64,000 bases of DNA from CAVXDY01 sp963721335 (GTDB taxonomy: Bacteria > Actinomycetota > Thermoleophilia > Miltoncostaeales > Miltoncostaeaceae). The notes under the pieces are model-generated. The model was not told where the DNA came from. It searched no databases and worked only from the letters and a program-made list of their open reading frames with translations. Every line of letters begins with the position of its first letter. The first letter of the stretch is position 1. Below, one piece after another: positions 41,224 to 49,646 of the stretch. Where the stretch lies: contig CAVRIV010000005.1 of NCBI GenBank assembly GCA_963721335.1, forward strand, positions 248,001 to 312,000, read 5' to 3'. The position numbers and the translations under genes are program-made.

Positions 41224-41757
41224 ATGACCGAGGATGGCGTAGGGGAGACAGGCGCCGACCCGATGGCGCTGGAGCAGGGCGATCTCGGCCTGTTGGAGAG
41301 CGACGTCGCACGGCGTTTGCTCTCGTCTCGGATTCCCGCGCGCTTCGCCTACATCGCCACCGACGGGACGCCGCGCGTTCTCGCGACGTGGTTTCACTGG
41401 ACGGATGAGGTGCTGGCGATGCCGACCTTCCTGGCGGCGCCGCACGTTCGCCACCCGCCCGGCCGTCTTCGGGCGCTGCGGGCGAACCCCGATGTCGCCG
41501 TGACGATCGATACCGAGAGCTTCCCGCCCGAGGTCCTCACGATCCGGGGGCGGGTGGAGATCAGCGAAGTCGAGGGGATCCCGTCCGCATACGCCTCCGC
41601 GGCCCGGCGCTACCTGGGTGAGGAAGAGGCTCGTGAGTATCTTGCTCAGATCGATCAGCCCGGCACCCGGATGGCCGGGATCGACCTTCGCCCAGCCTGG
41701 GTGGGCGTCCATGACTTTCGATCGCGGCTTCCGAGCGCGCTTGGTGGCATCTCGTGA
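41224..41757 (+). CDS. Pyridoxamine 5'-phosphate oxidase-family (FMN split-barrel) protein
   Basis: ATG 41224 follows CGGAGGCGACTC. Residues ~20-150 follow the split-barrel plan: LLSSRIPARFAYIATDGTPRVLATWFHWTDEVLAMPTF, RALRANPDVAVTIDTESFPPEVLTIRGRVEI, and MAGIDLRPAWVGVHDF at the end. These proteins bind FMN or F420; the substrate is unknown. The intact 177-residue frame is convergent with the MarR gene, 19 nt apart. Confidence 0.78.
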   Translation: MTEDGVGETGADPMALEQGDLGLLESDVARRLLSSRIPARFAYIATDGTPRVLATWFHWTDEVLAMPTFLAAPHVRHPPGRLRALRANPDVAVTIDTESFPPEVLTIRGRVEISEVEGIPSAYASAARRYLGEEEAREYLAQIDQPGTRMAGIDLRPAWVGVHDFRSRLPSALGGIS

Positions 41758-41776
41758 CCCACGCGCGTCCTCCGGC

Positions 41777-42223
41777 TCACGCCTGCGTGCCCTGGTCCTC
41801 GTGCTGCTGGGAGACGACCGCGATCAGGTGACGGCGGTCCTCCTGCAGCCCCGACACGGTCGCCGCGAGGCGGCGATCGCCCTCGCGGGTCAACCGGAGG
41901 CGGACCACGCGCCCGTCGGTCTCCGAGGGCTCGCGCTCGACCAGACCCACCGCCTCCGCCCGCGCCACCAGCTCGGTCACAGTGTTCTGCGCGATCTGAA
42001 GGCGCTCGGCGAGCTCGGTGGGGGTCGCTCGCTCGCTTCCGTCGGGGGCCCCCTTGATCATCAGCAGCAGCAGCTGGCGTTGAGGCGTGAGGCCCGCGGT
42101 CCGCGCGACCTGCTCTCCTCGGCGGAGGAACAGGCGCACGGCGGCCCGCAGAGCCGCCGCGCGCTGGTAGTCGGCGAGGTCCGGGCTACTTCTGGTCAGC
42201 GTGAAGGAAGGGCTCGCTGCCAC
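41777..42223 (-). CDS. MarR-family transcriptional regulator
   Basis: The 148-residue winged-helix protein has the MarR order: helical dimerisation start (LADYQRAAALRAAVRLFLRRGEQVARTAGLTPQRQLLLL), recognition helix (TPTELAERLQIAQNTVTELVARAEAVGLVERE) and wing (DGRVVRLRLTREGDRRL). Start GTG 42223 lies inside the end of the upstream PRC-like gene, so the two are translationally coupled. A palindrome in the upstream gene's promoter is the likely autoregulatory site. Confidence 0.85.
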   Translation of the reverse strand: MAASPSFTLTRSSPDLADYQRAAALRAAVRLFLRRGEQVARTAGLTPQRQLLLLMIKGAPDGSERATPTELAERLQIAQNTVTELVARAEAVGLVEREPSETDGRVVRLRLTREGDRRLAATVSGLQEDRRHLIAVVSQQHEDQGTQA

Positions 42224-42560
42224 GGCCCTCCGAGTCGAAGAGGCCGTAGTGGCCGAGCAGATCCGCCCACCAGTCGCTGCTCTTGTGCCACCCCTCGGGG
42301 CTCTCGTCGGGCGGGGGCGGCGCGTCGAGGACCTGCTCGCGGCCGATCCCCTCCACCAGGAACACGCTGTTGACGGGCTTGTCGATCCGGGCGATCGCCT
42401 CGACGGGCAGGTAGCCCGCGTGGCCCGGGCTGCCCGGGATCTTGTGAATGCGCACCCCCCTGGGGCGCACGCCCTCGATCTCGCCGACCACCGTCGCCCC
42501 GTCGAGGGTGCGTGCCTGATAGCCCACCAACCGGATGCTGGTCTGAACCGTGTCGGTCAT
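42186..42560 (-). CDS. PRC-barrel-like small protein
   Basis: ATG 42560 follows TGGAGGACGTC. The 124-residue protein has a beta-barrel-like N-terminus (VGYQARTLDGATVVGEIEGVRPRGVRIHKIPGSPGHAGYLPVEAIARIDKPVNSVFL) resembling PRC-barrel proteins. An acidic/Trp-rich tail follows (PDESPEGWHKSSDWWADLLGHYGLFD). It heads a two-gene operon with the MarR regulator, suggesting that it is the regulated product. The function is unknown. Confidence 0.6.
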   Translation of the reverse strand: MTDTVQTSIRLVGYQARTLDGATVVGEIEGVRPRGVRIHKIPGSPGHAGYLPVEAIARIDKPVNSVFLVEGIGREQVLDAPPPPDESPEGWHKSSDWWADLLGHYGLFDSEGRGSEPFLHADQK

Positions 42561-42581
42561 GACGTCCTCCAGTAACATCGT

Positions 42582-42594
42582 ACTACGAAGTAGT
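42582..42594 (-). promoter_or_regulatory. ACTAC-GAA-GTAGT palindrome, candidate MarR operator
   Basis: ACTAC (42582-42586) and GTAGT (42590-42594) are exact inverted repeats. On the minus strand they overlap a possible -10 (TACGAT) just upstream of the PRC-like/MarR operon. Confidence 0.5.
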
Positions 42595-42668
42595 CTCAGC
42601 TTAGACTCCTTCTCCACTCATTTCATCCCCGCCCGCGGCGCACGGTCGCCGACAGACCAGGAGGCTCA

Positions 42669-42778
42669 ATGGAGGACGACGAATCGGGACCGCGCGGCAG
42701 AACGCTGGTGATCTTCGGCGTCTGTCTCGCCATGGGTGATCGGGAATCATCGCCGTGGCGGCGATCATCGGCGGATGA
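42669..42778 (+). CDS. Short membrane peptide gene, frameshifted
   Basis: An excellent ribosome site (AGGAGGCTCA) precedes ATG 42669. The frame reads MEDDESGPRGRTLVIFGVCLAMG and then loses hydrophobicity. Two bases further on another frame continues IIAVAAIIGG and a TGA (42776-42778). Removing two apparently inserted bases (in GGTGATCGGGAATC) gives a 35-residue peptide with one continuous membrane helix. Either this is a sequence error in a real small gene or the gene is dead. Confidence 0.35.
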
Positions 42779-42843
42779 GCGCCGCCCGGCCGGAGCGTCC
42801 GGGCCGCTGAGGCGGGCGCTCGTCCATTCGACAAGGAGGCAGG

Positions 42844-43248
42844 ATGACAAGCGGGGGCAACGACACCCCATACGAGTCGCTCGACTACCCGGGGACGCTC
42901 GCGAGGCTGGCGGCCCTGGAGGGCCGGGAGGTTCTCGTGGAACTGCGGATTGGCGATCTTCACGGGCCCTTTCGCCTGGCCGCGAGGGGCGTGCTGGTCG
43001 GTACCCCCACGGGTCAGCTCGAGTCCAGGGGGCGGCGCCACCACGGCGATGATCTCGAGGCCTTCATGCTCGACACCGGCGGCTTCCTGACGGTGAGGAA
43101 GGAGGACTTCGTGGGCGGTGAGTGGCACGCCGGGAGCGACGAGAGTCAGTTCTCCGCGCAGCCGCGGCTGAACATCGCGTTCACCGACTCGGTCCTCCAT
43201 GTCGCCGTTCTGTGGCGAAACGACCCGCCGACAGTGGAGCGATCCTGA
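42844..43248 (+). CDS. Uncharacterised 134-residue protein
   Basis: ATG 42844 follows AAGGAGGCAGG. The protein reads YESLDYPGTLARLAALEGREVLVELRIGDLHGPFRLAARGVLVG, then DLEAFMLDTGGFLTVRKEDFVGGEWHAG, then RLNIAFTDSVLHVAVLWR. It is beta-rich with no signal peptide or membrane segment. I do not recognise a family; a small beta-barrel ligand-binding protein is conceivable. It is convergent with the MBL gene, 10 nt apart. Confidence 0.6.
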   Translation: MTSGGNDTPYESLDYPGTLARLAALEGREVLVELRIGDLHGPFRLAARGVLVGTPTGQLESRGRRHHGDDLEAFMLDTGGFLTVRKEDFVGGEWHAGSDESQFSAQPRLNIAFTDSVLHVAVLWRNDPPTVERS

Positions 43249-43258
43249 TGCCGTGCCG

Positions 43259-44257
43259 TCAGCCCGCTGTGGCGGTGAACTCGAAGCGGGTGCCCACGCT
43301 GTTCTGGATGAACGCCTCGGGGAACCTCGCGGCGATCTCGTGGGTGGCGCGCCAGCCGGTGCAGTGCGACGGGACGAGGTGGTCGATGGAGAATTCCTCG
43401 AGGGCCTGGCACGTGGGCGCGACGACCTTCTCGAAGAGCGGGCCGCTGAGGTGGAATCCTCCGACGACCGCGTGGATGCGCTCCTGGCCCGTCAGCTTCC
43501 GGGCGTAGCGGAGGATGTTCACGATGCCCGAGTGGCCGCACCCCGTCAGGACCACCAGACCCCGCCCGCGCACGTTCGCCACCAGGGCCTGATCGTCGAG
43601 GATCAGCGGGTCGGGCTGCCACCGGGTCTCGTGATACGCCTCGTGGAAGGGGAAGCCCTGCTCGAACTCGGTCGTGCGGTCAACCTCGCCGGTGACCAGG
43701 AGCGAGCCCTCGAGGATGAACGAGGGCTGGCGCTCCTCGGCGATCTCGAAGCCGGCTCCCTCGAGGGCCTGCCGGCTGGTGGAGGGGAGCTCCATGGGCT
43801 CGCGCCCCGGCAGGGCGACCCGGCGGCGGCTCCAGAACTCGGGATGGATCAGGACGGGCAGGTTGGCGCGGCCCAGCTCACCGACGAGGCCGTGCATCCC
43901 GGTGGTGTGGTCCCAGTGACCGTGGCTCAGGACGATGATGTCGATGTCGCGCGGGGACAGGTCGAGGCGGCGCATGTTGTCCACGAGGCCGTTCGGCGTG
44001 AGCCCGGCGTCGAACAGGACGCGAGTGGCCCCGCCGGCCTTCACCAGCGTCACGAGGCATGAGAACCCATGCTCGGCGCGCAGCGCGTCGCCCGTCTGGC
44101 CCCCCTCCAGGAACTGCGCGGGAACGCCGCCGCGGACGAAGGTCCCCAACGACGGCCGCGTGGCGGGGCCCTCGTCGAGGAGGAGCATGTCGGTGACGTT
44201 GTTGACGAGGATGGTGATCGACACCGAGTCGACGGGCTCGAGCGAGAAGGCGTTCAT
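43259..44257 (-). CDS. MBL-fold metallo-hydrolase
   Basis: The 332-residue protein has the metallo-beta-lactamase motif SHGHWDHTTGM (HxHxDH), a later LTGCGHSGIVNILRYA and a terminal VPSHCTGWRA with the last His. The N-terminus (ILVNNVTDMLLLDEGP) matches the branch annotated as dihydropterin/RFA-P-synthase-like MBL proteins, whose substrates are mostly unproven. A two-metal hydrolase is certain in fold, not in substrate. ATG 44257 follows CAGGAGTAGACG. It is 3 nt downstream of the PPOX gene and likely co-transcribed with it. Confidence 0.85.
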   Translation of the reverse strand: MNAFSLEPVDSVSITILVNNVTDMLLLDEGPATRPSLGTFVRGGVPAQFLEGGQTGDALRAEHGFSCLVTLVKAGGATRVLFDAGLTPNGLVDNMRRLDLSPRDIDIIVLSHGHWDHTTGMHGLVGELGRANLPVLIHPEFWSRRRVALPGREPMELPSTSRQALEGAGFEIAEERQPSFILEGSLLVTGEVDRTTEFEQGFPFHEAYHETRWQPDPLILDDQALVANVRGRGLVVLTGCGHSGIVNILRYARKLTGQERIHAVVGGFHLSGPLFEKVVAPTCQALEEFSIDHLVPSHCTGWRATHEIAARFPEAFIQNSVGTRFEFTATAG

Positions 44258-44260
44258 CGT

Positions 44261-44686
44261 CTACTCCTGATTGGTTCCGCGGGCCGACCAGCCCCGCCAC
44301 TCCGCGAGATCCACCGCGATGACCGGTCCTTCCGGCGGCTCCCGCCGGTACTGCGGGTACTTCTCGATCAAGGGGGCGAGCGCCCGCTCCATGGCGTCGC
44401 CCGGCTCAAGGATCTGAGCCGGTCCCCGAAGGCGCGCCCACCAGAGCCGCGACCAGTCCTCCTCGTAGTGGTCCACCAGCACCGTGGCCCACGGGCGCTC
44501 GCTCAGGTTCCGCAGGCGCCGAAGGTCTCGTGAGCGCTTGGGCTTCTGGTCGACCGCGCTGTAGAGGCGGTCCCCCTCGACGGCGAAGCAGATCGGCACC
44601 AGGTGCGCGCGGCCGTCGGCCTCGATCGTCGCCAACCGGGCGACCCGCGCCTCGACGACCCGGCGCCGCAGATCCGCCTCGTCCAT
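44261..44686 (-). CDS. PPOX-class F420-dependent enzyme, Rv0121-like
   Basis: The 141-residue split-barrel protein has RRRVVEARVARLATIEADGRAHLVPICFAVEGDRLYSAVDQKPKR, RPWATVLVDHYEEDWSRLWWARLRGPA and EGPVIAVDLAEWRGWSA. This is the pattern of the Rv0121 F420-dependent family. ATG 44686 gives the best N-terminus; TTG 44704 is possible. Neither has a clear ribosome site, so the message may be leaderless. F420 use is inferred from family; the substrate is unknown. It is divergent from an LLM enzyme, also probably F420-dependent. Confidence 0.8.
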   Translation of the reverse strand: MDEADLRRRVVEARVARLATIEADGRAHLVPICFAVEGDRLYSAVDQKPKRSRDLRRLRNLSERPWATVLVDHYEEDWSRLWWARLRGPAQILEPGDAMERALAPLIEKYPQYRREPPEGPVIAVDLAEWRGWSARGTNQE

Positions 44687-44691
44687 CTGCG

Positions 44692-44697
44692 TAGTCT
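44692..44697 (+). promoter_or_regulatory. Putative -10 element TAGTCT
   Basis: Lies in the 61-nt divergent space between the PPOX and LLM genes, 51 nt before GTG 44748, which has its own GGAGG. Confidence 0.4.
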
Positions 44698-44747
44698 GGC
44701 TCAAACCGGTCGACGCCTCGTGCGAAGACGTCTCGACACGGAGGTCT

Positions 44748-45680
44748 GTGCCCGTGCGCCTCGGATACTTCCTGCCCCAGATGGGACCCGCCGCAGGGCC
44801 GGACGCACTGAGCGCCGTCGCCCGACGCGCCGAGGAGATCGGCTACGACTCGCTGTGGGTCACGGAGCGCCTCCTCTTCCCCCTCGAGCCGCAGGCGCCC
44901 TATCCGTCCCCCGACGGCGTGCTCCCGGACGTGTACCGCACGGTGATCGACCCGCTGTCCGCCCTGACCTACGTCGCCGCGCAGACGAGCCGTATCGCCG
45001 TCGGCACGAGCGTGCTGATCCTGCCCTGGTACAACCCCACGCTGCTCGCGCGCACGCTCACCGCGATCGACGTCCTCTCGAAGGGGCGGCTGCGAGTGGG
45101 CTTCGGGACGGGCTGGTCCCCCGACGAGTACGAGGCCGTGGGCGTGCCGTGGAGGGAGCGCGGGCGGCGCGCGGACGAGAACCTGGAGACCCTGAAGGCC
45201 ATCTGGACCACCGACCCGGTCGAGGCCGCGGGCGGGCACTTCCGCATCCCGCGCTCGATCATCGGCCCGAAGCCGGTGCAGAACCCGCACCCGCCGATCT
45301 ACATGGCCGCCTACACGCCCGCGGCGCTGGCCCGCGTCGCGCGCTTCGCCGACGCCTGGATGCCCGTCGGCGTGCCGCTGGAGGGCATGAGGAGCACGAT
45401 CGCCCAGGTCAGGTCGCTGGCGCAGGACGCCGGCCGCGACGGCGACGCGATCGAGCTCATCGTGCGGGCCAACGTGCACATCACGGATCAGCCGATCGAG
45501 AGCGATCGGTTCATGTTCACCGGCACGCTCGAGCAGATCGCCGAGGACGTCGCGGCCTCGCGCGACGACCTCGGGGCCGCTGAGCTGACGGTCGACATCA
45601 CGTTCAGTCCGGACGCCCGGACAGCCGACGACTTCCTGGCCCGCGCGGACGACTTCTGGGGGCTCGTGCAGAGCGCCTGA
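44748..45680 (+). CDS. LLM-class (luciferase-like) F420-dependent oxidoreductase
   Basis: The 310-residue TIM-barrel flavoprotein-type enzyme reads VRLGYFLPQMGPAAG, AEEIGYDSLWVTERLLFPL, GTSVLILPWYNPTLLARTLTAIDVLSKGRLRVGFGTGWSPDEYEAVG and PPIYMAAYTPAALARVARFADAWMP. These are the conserved blocks of the TIGR03619-like LLM enzymes that use F420. GTG 44748 follows GGAGGTCT. The frame is intact. It probably reduces or oxidises a small organic substrate; the neighbouring PPOX and MBL genes suggest a degradative or detoxifying set. Confidence 0.85.
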   Translation: MPVRLGYFLPQMGPAAGPDALSAVARRAEEIGYDSLWVTERLLFPLEPQAPYPSPDGVLPDVYRTVIDPLSALTYVAAQTSRIAVGTSVLILPWYNPTLLARTLTAIDVLSKGRLRVGFGTGWSPDEYEAVGVPWRERGRRADENLETLKAIWTTDPVEAAGGHFRIPRSIIGPKPVQNPHPPIYMAAYTPAALARVARFADAWMPVGVPLEGMRSTIAQVRSLAQDAGRDGDAIELIVRANVHITDQPIESDRFMFTGTLEQIAEDVAASRDDLGAAELTVDITFSPDARTADDFLARADDFWGLVQSA

Positions 45681-45773
45681 GCCGCTCCCGCTGGCGGCCA
45701 GGCGAAAAGCTCGGGACTCTGGGTGGGCGTCCACTTCCCCCACCTCTGGTGAGGCGAGCGGAAGCCGTCCCCG

Positions 45774-47219
45774 TCACAGGGTCGAGCCGGTATCGAGCAG
45801 GGGCTGAGTCGAGGGGCGCTCCTGCTCTTGGGGTTGCCTCGGCAGGAAGAGGGCCGCCACCAGCCCGATGAGCCCGACGACGGCGAGCGCGATCATCGCC
45901 CAGGTGTACGCGCCCCTGGCCAGGCCCGCGACGAGGATCGTCCCGGCGATCGCGGTCCCGAAGGACGATCCCAGGTTCGACACGCTGCGCGACAGGCCCG
46001 AGATCTCGCCCTGGAGCTGCTCGGGGAAGCTGGACTGCACGACGTTGACGGAGGGAGTCAGCATCACCCCGACGCCGAGGCCGATCAGCGCGAGGCCGGG
46101 GATGAGGGCGACGATGCTGTCCGACGCGTACACCAGGCCGATCAGCAGGCCGATCCCGGCGACCGTGACGACGAAGCCGGCCACGATCAGCGTTCGCTGC
46201 GCGTACCGCTTGGCAAGTCGCTCCGCGGCGAGGGAGGAGGCCAGGATGCCGAGCGTCGCCGCCGTGAAGATCAGGCCGGTCTCGATGGCGTTGTAGCCGC
46301 GAACCACCTGGAGGTACGTCGCGACCGTGAAGGAGACCCCCATGAGGAGCAGCCACTGCATGTTCTGGGTGACGAGGCCGAGATTGGACGTGCGGCTCCG
46401 GAACAGCCCGCTGGACAGGAGCGGCTCCTTCCCGGCGCGCTCCTGGGAGCGGATGTAGAGCAGGAACCCCACCAGGAACGCCGCCCCGACCGCCATCAGC
46501 ACCGCCATGAGCACGACGTCGTTGTCCGCCTGCAGGACCCCGAAGACCAGAAAGAACATGCCCACGGCCGACAAGACCGCGCCGACGGCGTCGAAGCGGC
46601 GCGTCGGGTCGGCCGGCAGAGGATCGACCATCCGGCGGCTCAAGAGGATGATGGCCGCGACGACCAGGGCCTGGAAGACGAACGCGGCCCGCCAGCTGAT
46701 CGCCGTGGTGATGATGCCGCCGATCAGCGGGCCCGCCGCGGCGCCGATGCCCCCGGCGCCGCTGATCACCCCGAAGGCCTTGGCTCGCGACGTGAGGTCG
46801 GTGAAGGCGATGGTCGCGAGGATGTAGACGGGAGGGATCAGCAGAGCGGTGCCGACGCCCTCGAGGACTGAGTTGCCGAGGATCAGCACGCCGAGGCCCG
46901 GGGAGACCGCGCTCACCAGGGCGCCGACGCCGTAGAGGGCAAGCCCGCCGATGAAGCAGCGCTTGCGGCCCCAGCGATCCGTGAGCTTGCTCGCGGGGAT
47001 CATGAAGATCGCCATGATCAGCAGGAACAGGGTGATCGCCGTCTGCACGCCGGCGACGGTGGTGTCGAGGTCCGTGCTGATGTCGGTGATCATCACGTTC
47101 ATGTTCGAGCCCGCGAAGCTGCAGATGAACTGGGCGAGCGCGAGCGGGAGCAGGATGCGCCGCGGCGAGATGCCCAATCGCGTCTGCTGCGTCGGCGGGG
47201 TCGTCGGCCGAGGCGCCAC
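45774..47219 (-). CDS. MFS exporter, DHA2 (EmrB/QacA) family
   Basis: The 481-residue protein shows about 14 hydrophobic helices. Hallmarks are the start TDISTDLDTTVAGVQTAITLFLL, the A-motif SKLTDRWGRKRCFIGG between TM2 and TM3, and GNSVLEGVGTALLIPPVYIL with the family GxxxGPxxGG-like GAGGIGAAAGPLIGG. It is a proton-driven drug or metabolite exporter; the substrate cannot be read. GTG 47219 has no ribosome site but a TAGACT ends 7 nt before it, so the mRNA is probably leaderless. The frame is intact. Confidence 0.88.
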   Translation of the reverse strand: MAPRPTTPPTQQTRLGISPRRILLPLALAQFICSFAGSNMNVMITDISTDLDTTVAGVQTAITLFLLIMAIFMIPASKLTDRWGRKRCFIGGLALYGVGALVSAVSPGLGVLILGNSVLEGVGTALLIPPVYILATIAFTDLTSRAKAFGVISGAGGIGAAAGPLIGGIITTAISWRAAFVFQALVVAAIILLSRRMVDPLPADPTRRFDAVGAVLSAVGMFFLVFGVLQADNDVVLMAVLMAVGAAFLVGFLLYIRSQERAGKEPLLSSGLFRSRTSNLGLVTQNMQWLLLMGVSFTVATYLQVVRGYNAIETGLIFTAATLGILASSLAAERLAKRYAQRTLIVAGFVVTVAGIGLLIGLVYASDSIVALIPGLALIGLGVGVMLTPSVNVVQSSFPEQLQGEISGLSRSVSNLGSSFGTAIAGTILVAGLARGAYTWAMIALAVVGLIGLVAALFLPRQPQEQERPSTQPLLDTGSTL

Positions 47220-47225
47220 GGGCCG

Positions 47226-47231
47226 AGTCTA
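47226..47231 (-). promoter_or_regulatory. Putative -10 element TAGACT, apparently leaderless
   Basis: On the minus strand TAGACT ends 7 nt before GTG 47219, the same spacing as at 7465, 26620 and 60766. Confidence 0.5.
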
Positions 47232-47328
47232 TCGGCGGGATCCGCCGTGAATGTGGGCGGCTAGTCAGGTCGCGCGGTTGCCCAGTAACACCACATTGAG
47301 CGGATGGCGGCGGCAGCCGGGCGGCCCC

Positions 47329-48387
47329 CTAGGCTGCGGCGCGCAACTCCGCGGTGAGCTCCCGCATCTCGGCGAGGCGGCGCAGGGCCTCGGCCTGGAT
47401 CTGGCGGACCCGCTCGCGGGACACCCCGAGCGTCTTCGCGATGTCGCCGAGCGTCTGCGGCTCCGCGTCTCCGAGCCCGAAACGCAGGCGCAGCACCTGA
47501 GCGTCGCGTTCGGGGAGCTCGGCGAGCGCCTGCTCGAGGGCGTCGTTGCGCAGGCTGACGTCGAGCTCGGCGAGCGGCTCCTCGTCGGGAGCCGCGACGA
47601 GCTCTCCGAGGGTGGCACCGTCGTCGTCGCCGACCGGCCGGTCGAGGCTGGTCACCGCGCGCGGGAGGTCGCGCACCATGGCGACCCGCTCCTCCGGCAG
47701 CCGGGCCTCCTGGGCGATCTCGGCCACGCTCGGGTCCTGGAAGGTGCGGGCGAGGAGCTGGCGCTCGGCGCGCGACACCCTCTGCTGGTGCTCGACGACG
47801 TGCACCGGCAGCCGGATGGTGCGGGACTGATTGGCCAGAGCGCGCTGGATGGCCTGCTGGATCCACAGGGTCGCGTAGGTCGAGAAGCGGAAGCCGCGTC
47901 GCCAGTCGAACTTCTCCACGGCCCGGATCAGGCCGAGCGTTCCCTCCTGGATGAGGTCGAGCAGGGAGAGCTCCGAGCTCCGGTAGCGGCGCGCGATCGA
48001 GACGACGAGCCGCAGGTTCGAGTTGACCATGCGCTCCTTGGCCGCGGCGTCCCCGGCCTCGACTCGGCGCGCGAGCTCCTTCTCCTGGTCGGCCGTGAGG
48101 AGGGGGTACCGGCTGATCTCGCGCAGGAAGATGGCCATCGCGTCGGTGGTGACCTCGGCGAGCTCGCCGTTCGCGACCTGGGTGGGGCCGGCGACGTCGA
48201 TCCTTGCGCAGTCGTCGGTCACATCGAGGCCCCGCTCGCGGATCGCGGCGTAGAGCTCCTCGATCTCCTCGTCGCCCATCTCGAGCGACTCGGCGAACTC
48301 GGCGACCTGACTCTGGTTGAGACAGCCCGCGTCGGCCGCCGCCATCAGCGCCTCGAACTCCTGCGGAATCTCGAACCCGGTGCCCAT
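47329..48387 (-). CDS. RNA polymerase sigma factor, sigma-70 family (RpoD-like)
   Basis: A short region 1.1-like helix bundle (NQSQVAEFAESLEMGDEEIEELYAAIRERG) precedes region 1.2 (DAMAIFLREISRYPLLTADQEKELARRVEAGD) and region 2 (NLRLVVSIARRYRSSELSLLDLIQEGTLGLIRAVEKFDWRRGFRFSTYATLWIQQAI). Region 3 and region 4 (LPERDAQVLRLRFGLGDAEPQTLGDIAKTLGVSRERVRQIQAEALRRL) follow. At 352 residues it is as long as primary or group 2 sigma factors of this phylum. Which of the two cannot be told without the rest of the genome. ATG 48387 precedes MGTGFEIPQEF. Its stop TAG is in a CTAG. Confidence 0.9.
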   Translation of the reverse strand: MGTGFEIPQEFEALMAAADAGCLNQSQVAEFAESLEMGDEEIEELYAAIRERGLDVTDDCARIDVAGPTQVANGELAEVTTDAMAIFLREISRYPLLTADQEKELARRVEAGDAAAKERMVNSNLRLVVSIARRYRSSELSLLDLIQEGTLGLIRAVEKFDWRRGFRFSTYATLWIQQAIQRALANQSRTIRLPVHVVEHQQRVSRAERQLLARTFQDPSVAEIAQEARLPEERVAMVRDLPRAVTSLDRPVGDDDGATLGELVAAPDEEPLAELDVSLRNDALEQALAELPERDAQVLRLRFGLGDAEPQTLGDIAKTLGVSRERVRQIQAEALRRLAEMRELTAELRAAA

Positions 48388-48473
48388 CTACCCGTCCCTG
48401 TCGCGTGCGCGCGTCGCCAAGGTTCCCACAGGTGCTCGGCCGGCGCCCCCTCGAGTGGGAATGAGGGCCTCGG

Positions 48474-49133
48474 TCACGAGCTCGACTCGTACTCGTCGTG
48501 CGGTCGCCACCATTGGTAGGGAGGCGTCTGCGGCCGGCCGGGCGGGGTGTCCTCCCAGTCCTCCTGGCGGCCGAGGGGCGTCAGGTCGAGGAAGGTCCAG
48601 ACGCTTCCGAGCGCCTCGACGCCGCGGGACGTGGTCGCATAGGTGAGGAACACGCGCTCGCCGTCGCGCAGGAAGACGTCGAGCGCGAAGTACTCGGTGG
48701 TCCCGCAGGCCTTCTGGAAGTCCTCGCCGACCACCGTGTACCAGGGGATCGACCAGTCCATGCGGCGCGCGTACCGCTCGATCTCCGGCTGGGAGGCCCG
48801 CGAGACCAGCGCGAACGAGGTGTCGCGCGCGTTCATGTGGGCCAGGGGGCTGACCTGGTCGGTGAACATCGTGCAGCCACCGCAGGGCTCCCCGCCGGGG
48901 GGGAACCAGAAGTGGTAGAGGATCAGCTGCCGGCGCCCCTGGAAGAGGTCGACCAGCGTCACGCGCCCCTCGGGCCCGTCGAACTCGTGATCCGGGGAGA
49001 ACTCCATCATCGGCTGGCGCCGGCGCTCGGCGGCCAGCGCATCCCGCGCCCTGGTGGCCTCCTTCTCCTTCGCCAGCAGGGCCTCGTGCGACCTCTGCCA
49101 TTCCTCCTCGCTCACGATCGGCGGTAGCTCCAT
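48474..49133 (-). CDS. DUF899 (thioredoxin-like) protein
   Basis: The 219-residue protein matches DUF899: IVSEEEWQRSHEALLAKEKEATRARDALAAERRRQPM, ILYHFWFPPGGEPCGGCTMFTDQV (a CGGC active-site-like pair), FALVSRASQPEIERYARRMDWSIPWYTV and VFLTYATTSRGVEALGSVWTFLDLTPLGRQEDWEDTP. The family has a thioredoxin fold with unknown partners. ATG 49133 follows GGGAGGCAACCG. The frame is intact and monocistronic. Confidence 0.85.
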   Translation of the reverse strand: MELPPIVSEEEWQRSHEALLAKEKEATRARDALAAERRRQPMMEFSPDHEFDGPEGRVTLVDLFQGRRQLILYHFWFPPGGEPCGGCTMFTDQVSPLAHMNARDTSFALVSRASQPEIERYARRMDWSIPWYTVVGEDFQKACGTTEYFALDVFLRDGERVFLTYATTSRGVEALGSVWTFLDLTPLGRQEDWEDTPPGRPQTPPYQWWRPHDEYESSS

Positions 49134-49184
49134 CGGTTGCCTCCCTCACGGTCCGTCCATCCAACGCCGAGCGGCCCCCCATGG

Positions 49185-49646
49185 TCAAACGCCGGGCCGT
49201 CCGTGTACGGCGAGAGCGGCGTTGCCCCACTCGGGACGGCCCGTGATCTCCTCCCCGAACCAGGCCGGCGGCTCGAAGGCGTCGGCGGCCTCGGGTGAGG
49301 GGAACTCGACCTCCGCGATCCAGAGCCCCTCGAGCTCGCCCTCGAAGACGTCCACCTCGGCCCGGTGCTCGCCGAGAGGGACGACGGAGCGGACCTTGGC
49401 GATGCGCCGCCCGTCGCTCAGACGCCACAGGGCCTCGAACTCGTCGGCGTCGATCGGCGGCTCCACCTCGACCCGCTCGCGCCCGGTGCCGCCCTTCACG
49501 GTGATCGTGTAGGCGCCGGCGGCGTCTCGCACGCGCACCTGGACGTCGCCATCGAGGGCGACATAACCCTGCCGGACCGGGGTGCCGCGGGGCAGATCGG
49601 CGGGGAGCCGGTCGAGCAGGAAGCGCCGCTCGATCTCGCGGGTCAC
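49185..49646 (-). CDS. CYTH-domain (triphosphatase) protein
   Basis: The 153-residue protein has the CYTH signature EIERRFLLDRLP (ExExK-like, here EIERRF), VRVRDAAGAYTITVKGG, RVEVEPPI, RSVVPLGEHRAEVDVFEGELEGLWIAEVEF and an acidic/aromatic end. CYTH proteins hydrolyse triphosphates, inorganic tripolyphosphate or CoA-like substrates inside a tunnel. GTG 49646 overlaps the stop of the CHAD gene (GTGA), so the two are coupled. In many bacteria CYTH and CHAD are one polypeptide. Confidence 0.85.
   Translation of the reverse strand: MTREIERRFLLDRLPADLPRGTPVRQGYVALDGDVQVRVRDAAGAYTITVKGGTGRERVEVEPPIDADEFEALWRLSDGRRIAKVRSVVPLGEHRAEVDVFEGELEGLWIAEVEFPSPEAADAFEPPAWFGEEITGRPEWGNAALAVHGRPGV

Noticed and set aside
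45681..45773. Terminator between the LLM and MFS genes
   Set aside because: Only a 5-bp GCCGC/GCGGC pairing is present, too weak to call.
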